From Agrypnia vestita (Eukaryota; Arthropoda; Insecta; Trichoptera; Phryganeidae), in NCBI GenBank assembly GCA_016648135.1, contig JADDOH010000163.1, positions 310,001 to 374,000 of the forward strand: a DNA stretch of 64,000 nucleotides, in the 5' to 3' direction. Under the pieces are notes generated by a model, which ran no database searches, was not told the DNA's origin, and saw nothing but the letters and a program-made list of their open reading frames with translations. Position numbers and translations under genes: made by a program. Of the stretch, positions 56,814 to 64,000 are shown piece by piece; the stretch's first letter is position 1; each line of letters starts with the position of its first letter.

Positions 56814-57260
56814 GAACAACCGAACAAATCTTGGATATAGATTCAAACACGAAAAATTCTACATGTCGACATATCACACGAGTACCTCAGTCAAATATTC
56901 GCTTCTTAAATGGAAATGAAGTAATATAACAAAAAATAAAAATCAAAGCGAAGGCAATGTATGGAAGAAGTTTTGATACGCAGTTTATATCTTTGGAATA
57001 TTCATTTGGATTCTTACTTTCCGTTCACAAATTTTGTGTTAGTCGTTTATTTAAATAAGACATTGTTTTCATGACAAGATGGTTTTTGTGGCCATTGACA
57101 ATTTGACGATTATGAAAGTTTTGAAGGCTTTATCTTATTCATGGTCTGGTTGTACAAAATTATATATTTTCTATAAACCATTAATTAATCTCGGAAGAAT
57201 AAAAATAAAATAAAAGCTTACGAGCCCTATAGGTACATGTCAAAATATTGCCTCAGGCTG
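56814..57260 (+). other. Probable opsin 3' UTR
   Basis: Non-coding sequence directly after TGA. AATAAAAATAAAATAAAAG at about 57198 holds several polyadenylation hexamers (AATAAA). Extent is inferred. Confidence 0.35.
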
Positions 57261-57442
57261 GGATCGCAAAATTAATCTATTATTAATTACTAATATTAGA
57301 ATTACAAATTTCACATTATTTTTTAATAAATTAAAATCTGGTTAGTTATTTATTTAACCAATTATTTCATAAAATGCATAATTCAAAACATATTTCTTCA
57401 TATTTCGAAATTTTCGTGATTAACTTTGTGGAAGTTCATTGT

Positions 57443-57552
57443 AAATAACTATGAATAAAACGCAATGTTGTTTACTTCACACAATGACACTTTAATTAAA
57501 CAAATTGTCATTGTGTGAAATAAACAACGTTGTGTTTTATTCATAGTTATTC
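57443..57552. repeat. Near-perfect foldback, about 48-bp arms
   Basis: AAATAACTATGAATAAAACG and GTTTTATTCATAGTTATT pair, as do TTCACACAATGACA and TGTCATTGTGTGAA, with loop CTTTAATTAAACAAA. Confidence 0.85.
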
Positions 57553-57559
57553 ATATTTT

Positions 57560-57914
57560 TTCGTTTGAACGTCTTATTATTTATTAAATTGTTTTATCAT
57601 CTGTATCTGTCAGAAACATCTCATTTAAATTTAGGATTGATTTTTTTTAAATTTATTTAGCGAAAATATATTATTTTTGATCTCCTTTGTAACTCTAACT
57701 TAACCAGGCCCGAATCTGTTTAACGAGGGATTTTGAAATAGAATCTTATGTATGGAACGCAGACCACATCAATATTTTCACTATTTTTGTAATTAAGCTA
57801 AGCGGATGTACAATGAAAAGTAGGATCAATCGCTAGACCAAATAAGTACATAGGAAAATGTGATTTTATCTTGTACATATGAAAGAAATGATCATAAAAT
57901 AGTGAGAACTCTTA
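57560..57914. other. Unassigned stretch
   Basis: No feature supported between the foldback and the pogo element. Confidence 0.5.
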
Positions 57915-59440
57915 GGGTAGACTGGGTATGGTATTTTTTTTTTAGATGTGAGTTACAATTATTTTTGGCCTTGCTCGCTATGTACAAGGCTTATAATGTA
58001 CCTCAACAGGAGTGAAGGTATTCTGCTCTAGCTACTACCAGCTTTGTTGGAACGGGAGGGATTTGTCCGTGGAACTTGGAACTCCTTCGCATTTGGCTAT
58101 GTGGAGAGGGAACCACAGGAAACCTCTCTCAGAAGGAGTCGGACCTGAGGGGACCTTCCTATACGTTCTTACAACGTTAGGCTTTTGTTTTATTCGTTAT
58201 TTATTACTTTTAATGTCCTGACTATATTCTCTAAGAAAGAAAACAATTTCGCATATATCGTCCATTACTGTACATGAGTACATTACAGTACTGAGTTTTA
58301 TGAGCCGAGCGATGATAAAGACATGTTAAATCAAGAACGTGTTTCTATCTACTAACGGGTAGTGCCGTTTTAAAAAAAATCTGATTTGTTTCAACCATCC
58401 CCACGCCAGGGGCGGTTGAAACAGACACAGTTGAATGCAAATAAATCAATATATAATATTGCAGCATTTTATTCATCATTTATTCTAATTTTAAGAATAA
58501 TTATGGCACCGTTTGACAATATTAATCAGTCTTCAATGTTTTAATACTACAATATTTTTAATCAATCTTAACTTTTTTAGGGCACACAACTTAAAACGTA
58601 TATTATCGTCTGTGACAATAGGACTACTTAACATTCATACACAATTTACAAAATTAATATAGACAATAAAAATCGACAGTATTACTTTTAATCTGCAAAT
58701 AAAGTAAAAGAAAACATTTTATCTAGTCGTAAATCAATCAAAAATTTAGCTTTGGGATCATTCCGAGTCGTAATTGTGGCAAACATAGCTAAGATCACCT
58801 TCTGTGCAATCTTTGTGAGCTTACAGTTTACAAATGGTTCATTTTATCCACTTATATCCGGATCTTCTCTTTGAATATCTGATCTTGTGAGCGAACAGTG
58901 GTTTACTGCATGCTTCTCCACCGCTTTTCGCAATGAATCTATTGTTTTTACCTTCTCATAAGTATCTTTACACCTCGACAAGTCTATCTGCCATCTCGAA
59001 GACTTTTTTGCGCGTACTCTCGGCATCCAGAAAACAAGAAAATTAAATTAAAATAATGTTTCAACAGTACCCACAAAAAATGCTGCAACAGTCCCCAACT
59101 CCTCCTTTAGGTAAAAAAAATAGTTTGTAGTAATGGTGAAAATAATAATACATTAAAACTATTCACGATGTCGTTCTACAAGCCTCATTTTAACCATAAA
59201 AACGCTCTCAATACTCTCACTTGAATAGAAACCATAATAATTTGAAAAATCTCCGAATAAAAAACTTACTTTTGGTTATCAAAATACAATGCGGCCTCCT
59301 ATAAACCAATGCAATGAACGACGCAACACTGAGATTCGAATTCGGATCTGTCGTCCACTTCATTTGCCCCTTGGACTCCTCACCCCACCGCATATAGTTT
59401 GCGAGATATTTGTTCTCTTTCAACCGTACCCAGTCTACCG
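57915..59440 (-). mobile_element. pogo-type (Tc1/mariner superfamily) element, 1526 bp
   Basis: Ends are inverse: GGGTAGACTGGGTATGGTA (left) and CGGTAGACTGGGTACGGTT (right, complement), flanked by TA at 57913-57914 and 59441-59442. A short Psq-type DNA-binding frame is on the minus strand. CAACAGT.CCC.AC-type words near both ends (58390, 59065) suggest a subterminal repeat. No DDE domain is left, so it is non-autonomous. Confidence 0.75.
58844..59026 (-). pseudogene. pogo-type transposase N-terminal HTH-psq fragment
   Basis: The frame MPRVRAKKSSRWQIDLSRCK then DTYEKVKTIDSLRKAVEKHA and VNHCSLTRSD resembles the pipsqueak-type helix-turn-helix at the start of jerky/pogo transposases (MPR......... 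.. A...V..G.SLRKAA..... .. .L.R). Only this N-terminal part remains, and it ends at 58844. Confidence 0.6.
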
Positions 59441-59444
59441 TACT

Positions 59445-60150
59445 GCTTATGTAGGTACTTACAAAATTATAACCGATATTTTTTAATTCAATTTTTATCG
59501 TTGGTACATTGAAATATCATTATTATAAAACTATTACTATACATGTGCCGTAATTTATAAAAAACATTATTTTTCTACATTAGTTTTTACCGCCTTTTTA
59601 AATTAGTATAACAATTAAAACAACAAAAATATTTGACTATACCTTTATATTAAATGAAAACTTTTTTACTGTAGACATTTATATTTCAGTTATTTCATTT
59701 GCGTACGCAATCTCCAACGCTGCAAAAAATTATAAAAATATATTTTTACTGAAAAGGAAATAATAAAGTCAAACTACAATTTTTTTTAAACATTAAGCTA
59801 TCCGAGTCGTTGGGAAAAAATAACTCAGAATTACACTGAGTAAGTGCAGTTTAAGATTTTCTCCATTTTTTTTTATGCGGATATTGGAGAATAGCCAGTT
59901 TTATTTTATGTAATTATGCATAGATCGGCAAAATTATGTTTACATTTTTTCGTTCAGATTCGTTTGCGCTGTAATTTCGGACAAGTAAAATATAATAATA
60001 TGTATATTTAAGAGGGAGAGATTTTCGCTTTTAAAGCATATCTGTTTATTCTACCGACTTGTGCAATTTTTCTATCCAAACTTTCAGTTTGAAGTAGGCG
60101 TTAATATATATTTGATTAACATATACGACAGGTCCTAAACCCATGTATAC
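59445..60150. other. Unassigned AT-rich stretch
   Basis: No gene is supported. Confidence 0.5.
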
Positions 60151-60159
60151 GCCCAAAGA

Positions 60160-60440
60160 TGTTCATATCTTCTTCTTCTTTTTTTTTTGCCTTGTAAGGT
60201 CCCCCGACGTTGGTCGATACTTGTAAACCTGCGCTGCCCGGAACAAATCCTCCACCTGTCTCTTTCCTTTCCACTCTCTGATGTTGCGCAGCTAGACTAC
60301 ACCTGCTTTCCCATACTAATAGCTTAGTCTCTGTGAGACGTTTATAATATATCTTGATTAATGACGATCCCTCTGGGGACAATAATCCAATAATTTTATT
60401 CTTGAGAAGTTTGAACATACCTACTCAAAAATATTGTGAA
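60160..60440 (-). pseudogene. Non-LTR retrotransposon C-terminal remnant, copy 3 of the 17.4-kb end
   Basis: The minus frame FKLLKNKIIGLLSPEGSSLI then KIYYKRLTETKLLVWESRC matches FK..... LDFIPRG..... . ... SHRDEA-type ends at 17.4 and 55.5 kb. Downstream a purine-rich run (AAGGCAAAAAAAAAAGAAGA) at about 60170-60195 could be its A-rich tail. Confidence 0.5.
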
Positions 60441-60720
60441 TATATTTTTATCAAAAAATATTTTGATGTGTCAATTGGCACAACCCTATTATTACAACTT
60501 CTTAGTATCCGGAGTGAACCGTATCATTTATCGCTTGCACAAGCTTGGCACAAGTGTGCACGGCGCCCACGAAATGAAATATGTTTGTGACATTTTGTCA
60601 GTGTTGTCAGATGTCTCCAATGAGAATGTCAAAGCGTTGAACAAATACTCACAAGTCAACCCTTGGTCTTCGGGCCACATATTAAACTTGATCACAATTA
60701 ATCTTTATTGTTTAATAATT
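60440..60720 (+). pseudogene. Carboxylesterase-like C-terminal fragment
   Basis: The frame reads QPYYYNFLVSGVNRIIYRLH then GTSVHGAHEMKYVCDILSVL and NENVKALNKYSQ. The P.Y.Y.F...G..N ... GAHE..Y pattern matches the segment around the catalytic His of insect carboxylesterases (GxxHxxxLxYxF). The catalytic Ser and Glu segments are not visible near by. There is no evident splice acceptor before 60460, and a non-LTR remnant abuts it. It could be a lone exon or an exon caught in repeat debris; the identification is from motif memory. Confidence 0.4.
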
Positions 60721-61159
60721 TCTTTAAAAAAATATATTTTGTCTAGTCCGAGTCTAAGTCAAATAAGAAAATTTTTGTCGAAATATGTTAAAATATCACA
60801 ATTCATAACACTGTTTTTAATTAATACATGAATGACGTTTTCATAATTTAACTAATAACTGATTCGCAATTAACATAATTCTCATAAACCCTTCTCTCAG
60901 AACCCTACTGCTCATCGGATGCGTGTGCACAACTTGTGGAGGGGTTCCAGAATAGGATTCTTCAGCCATGCTCGAACCCATAATGAAAAAAAGCATCGTC
61001 ATGAATATGGAAATTCATAAATTTGATTGGAATAATGTGTCAAACTCATTGCGATCTTTTTGTTTTGATGGCATGTTTTTCCAAAATAGTAGAACACAAA
61101 TTTATTATCAAAAAATGACAATGTAATGCAACTGTCCTACATTATTGAAACATACTTAT

Positions 61160-61690
61160 TTACTACTTACAATCACGCCGTTTCCCCGTGGGGTAGGCGG
61201 AGTGGATAGAGCGCCACATTCTTCTTTCCTGACACAACTCTCGCCTCATACGTTTTTGCATTTTGTTAAGGCTTCTACAATCTTCTAGGACCGCCTTCCG
61301 GTATTTGGTTAATCTGGCCGTGTCACGTCTTCCGCGGTCGCTCTCTTTCTGGCGCCGTCGGCGTCAACCCTTGCGTTATATATCTTTCTTACCATTCCTT
61401 ACTCATTCATGCGCTCAACATGCCTAAACCTGAGAGACCCTTTTTTAATTCTATGGACTATGCTCTAGTGAGGTTTACATTTATTCATAAAATCTTCTTC
61501 CCTTACTCTATCATAAATGGATTTGCTACACATACGTCTAAGGGATCTCATCTCCACTGCATTCAGTCTACTTTCGTTCCTCTTCGGCCAGCTCCAGGCT
61601 TCACTCCCACTTCTATTAGAAATTATTACAAGCAAAGTTCACATTATTCCTTATATTTTTTTTTCTTAAATAGTGTCCTAAACTGGTTTT
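61160..61690 (-). pseudogene. RTE-type retrotransposon remnant
   Basis: Colinear on the same strand with 33230-33660: TTTCTGGCGCCGTC, CTTACCATTC.TT..TCATTC, TATCATAAATGGATTTGC, ATTCAGTCTACTTT..TTCCTCTTC. It encodes decayed GRP.KTW... and ERM... sequence with many shifts. Confidence 0.6.
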
Positions 61691-61844
61691 AAAGACTAGT
61701 AAAATGTGATATCCCCATGTCTTTCTGTATATTAAGTATATAGTTTTGAGAAAGGGTTAGAATAATCCATTTAATTGGAATCAGAATTTAATTTGAAATA
61801 TACTAATTAGGTGAATATGTGACGTTGTTGTTCTGAAGGTACAT

Positions 61845-61930
61845 TTTTCAAAATAAATAAATAAATAAATAAATATAGCTTTATTCCAGAATGTGGGGAG
61901 GTTCGTGCAATCCCACACATTCCATATAAA
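61845..61930 (-). repeat. Non-LTR retrotransposon 3' tail
   Basis: On the minus strand GGAATAAAGCTATATTTATT ends in tandem ATTT units (61850-61880), a simple-repeat tail typical of lepidopteran non-LTR ends. Confidence 0.6.
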
Positions 61931-62245
61931 AGAAAATACACACATTAAAAATATTATATAAAACAAAAGAGAAATAGTAAAATCATATAAAATAGAAGAG
62001 AAGTATTAAAAGTAATCAAAAGAAATATATGGTAAAATATCGGCTTTAGCGAGCGATGGCAAGTCAATTATGCGGGGCCAGTATCTTTCTCCAGTGTGCA
62101 TCGATGCTGGATGGATGGAAAAATGGGGTCTCAGTTTTGACTATGATCATTTGGTCTCCTCAATAAAGTATAATTGAAGTTAATATATTATTCAAACTAT
62201 TCTATTCTGATTTTAATATGCACACAGAAAATAAATATGCAAATA

Positions 62246-62279
62246 TTAGGTCCTTACATATGAAATTGGCGTTTAGTAT
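62246..62279 (+). repeat. Solo mariner end
   Basis: TTAGGTCCTTACATATGAAA then TTGGCGTTTAGTATG matches the first 34 bp of the mariner end, preceded by TA. No element follows; sequence diverges at 62281. It lies 287 bp before mariner copy 3. Confidence 0.85.
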
Positions 62280-62566
62280 GTTACTAGAGCGTGCCGAAGA
62301 CACTTGAATTTGGGATATTGGGCATTGTCTTCATTTATAATGTTTTATTATTAGAGTATAATGTATCTATTATCCTGTTAGTGTCTCTAATAAATATATA
62401 AAAAATAAAAAACATCGTACTTTGGGCCTATCAAATAGTGACCAACAAAATTAATTCTTCTCTGCTTGACACTGATACCGACATTAACCTATTGGTATTA
62501 GCTCTTCTTGATACTTCAGAATTGGTTATTAATTTCAAATCTATCCACGTGTCCGAAGAATTATTA

Positions 62567-63850
62567 TTATGTCCTTACATATGAAATCGGCGTTTAGTAT
62601 GGGAGGAACATAAAGCCGATTTTTTTTATTATAATATATTTATTTAATCAAAGTATGTACCATTGCTATCTATGCATTTTTGCCATCTCATAGGTAGTTC
62701 ATCGATCCCTTTACTAAAAAAACCATTCGGATGGGAATCAATAAAATCTTTGAAGGCGGTTTGGACTGCCCCATCGGAATTGAATTTTTTCCTTTGCAAG
62801 AAGTTATCCGAATTTCGAAAAAAATGGTAATCTGTTGGGGCAAGGTCCGGAGAGTACGGTGGATGTCTTAGACATTCCAATTGAAGCTCCTCTAATTTGG
62901 TAGCCGTCTGTTGTGCAGTGTGTGGTCTAGCGTTATCATGAAGCAGCAGTGGCCTAGAGCGATTAACCAGCCTCGGTTGTTTAGCAGCTAGCTTTTCCAT
63001 CATGGTTTGCAGTTGCTGACAATAGACATCTGCCGTAATCGTCTGGCCAGATTTAAGAAAGCTGTAGTGAACGACACCAGCACTAGTCCACCAAACGCTC
63101 ACAAGTAACTTTTTTGGAGTCATTTTCGCTTGGGGCATGGTTTGGCTGGTTCGGCAGGGTTCAGCCATTGCGATGAGCGCTTCCGATTATCGTACAGGAT
63201 CCACTTTTCATCACAGGTAATGATTCGATTTAAAATCCCTTCATTATTGTGCCGGTTGAGTCATGCAACGCAGCAGTCAACGCGCGTTTGTTGATTTGCT
63301 TCACTCAATTCGTTAGGTACCCACCTTTCAAGCTTTTTCACCTTACCAATTTGCTTCAAGTGGATTAAAACAGTTTTATCACTAACACCGCAGCCTGCAG
63401 CTAACTCGGATGTGGTTTGCGATGGATCCGCTTCCACAATAGCCTTCAATTCTTCATTATCCACTTTGGTCTCCGGCCGTCCACGGGGCTTGTTCTGCAG
63501 GTCGAAATTTCCAGAACGAAAACGTTGGAACCAAAAACGCACTGTGTTTTCTTTTGCGGCACCGTCGCCATACACATCATTAATCCTTCGAGCCGTTTCT
63601 GCAGCACTGGTGCCACGGTGGAACTCGTACTCGTAAATAATGCGATATTTCAAGTTTTTCATTTTGTAAACTGAGTGACGCAAAGAAAAAAAAAATTGAG
63701 GAAAAAACAAATGAATTATAATTTTCCAAACACAAATACAGGAGTAAATAGCTGTATAAATTTGGATTTGGAATTCCTAACCAAAGAGAAGATATTTGAG
63801 ATCAAATTTGCCAGTACGGCAAAACGCCAATTTCATATGTAAGGACCTAA
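62567..63850 (-). mobile_element. mariner element copy 3, full length but inactive (1284 bp)
   Basis: Ends TTATGTCCTTACATATGAAA (one change and a lost base) and the standard inverse, flanked by TA (62565-62566, 63851-63852). Internal sequence is almost the same as 30934-32218. The transposase is broken at two places. Confidence 0.95.
62644..63662 (-). pseudogene. mariner transposase with stop and frameshift
   Basis: From ATG 63662 the protein matches copy 2 until CVA, where TTA (Leu) has become TGA at about 63263-63265. Farther on, a one-base deletion at about 63121-63123 (GGAGTCATTTTCG against GGAGTCAATTTTCG) shifts the frame before the D,D34D domain, which is open from 63168 to 62644. The DDD residues are still encoded. 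Two independent hits point to a decayed but recent copy. Confidence 0.95.
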
Positions 63851-64000
63851 TAATATGTTATATTTTTTTTAAATATTTCTTTCTAGAATATCCTTCTTGA
63901 TGAGATTTTCTGTATAGGTACTTATATTTTGTTTATATTTTCAGATTTTATTAGTTTCCTTCCTTCAATAATCATATGTGATGTACTTATATTAATATGT

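Noticed and set aside
1..64000. CRISPR arrays, operons, prophage or bacterial origin features
   Set aside because: The tandem repeats lack unique spacers, and the window is eukaryotic by splice sites and element types.

Overview
The window looks like nuclear DNA of an insect. Evidence: very AT-rich non-coding sequence, genes in small exons with GT/AG splice sites, an arthropod-type opsin, Penelope-like elements (PLEs), Helitrons, hAT, pogo and mariner elements, and tRNA-derived SINE heads. Helitron ends and the recurrent TAGGTACCTAC-type sequence favour Lepidoptera, but this is an inference and other insects are possible. No bacterial, organellar or CRISPR features were seen.

The one clear host gene is an r-opsin on the + strand, best placed as Rh7-like/unclassified. 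A single last exon (55714-56813) encodes TM3 to TM7 and a long C-tail. About 7.3 kb upstream are two tandem alternative versions of the preceding TM2 exon (48100-48230 and 48277-48407). Both are 131 bp with identical splice phases, and only a 46-nt intron separates them. Splicing both, or neither, breaks the reading frame, so they should be mutually exclusive. They differ by Lys versus Glu at the TM2 position linked to UV versus visible tuning in invertebrate opsins. This is the most interesting signal in the window. The TM1 exon was not found. Other host-like pieces are a possible exon at 253-445 (-), an unassigned open stretch at 38398-38668 (+) and a carboxylesterase-like fragment at 60440-60720 (+).

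Most of the rest is mobile DNA. 0.7-5.3 kb: a PLE split by a 3.37-kb hAT element (8-bp target duplication), which is itself split by another DNA transposon, which holds a 128-bp hammerhead-core insert with a 12-bp target duplication. 5.6-6.3 kb: a non-autonomous Helitron with tandem repeats. 9.1-9.8 kb: a foldback element. 11-18 kb: non-LTR remnants and several PLE terminal repeats with hammerhead-like cores. 20-22.4 kb: a hAT MITE, Helitron ends and a tRNA-like palindrome. 25-34.5 kb: mariner copies, a tandem repeat, two PLE 3' ends, a non-LTR element cut by an intact mariner, and RTE fragments. 37-42.6 kb: hAT and non-LTR remnants and an LTR-like promoter. 57.9-59.4 kb: a pogo-type element. 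60-63.9 kb: non-LTR/RTE fragments and a third mariner.

Three copies of one mariner family (25339-26453, 30934-32218, 62567-63850) are very similar. The middle one keeps a full 339-codon D,D34D transposase, so this family was active recently. Unassigned stretches are noted where they exceed about 300 bp.
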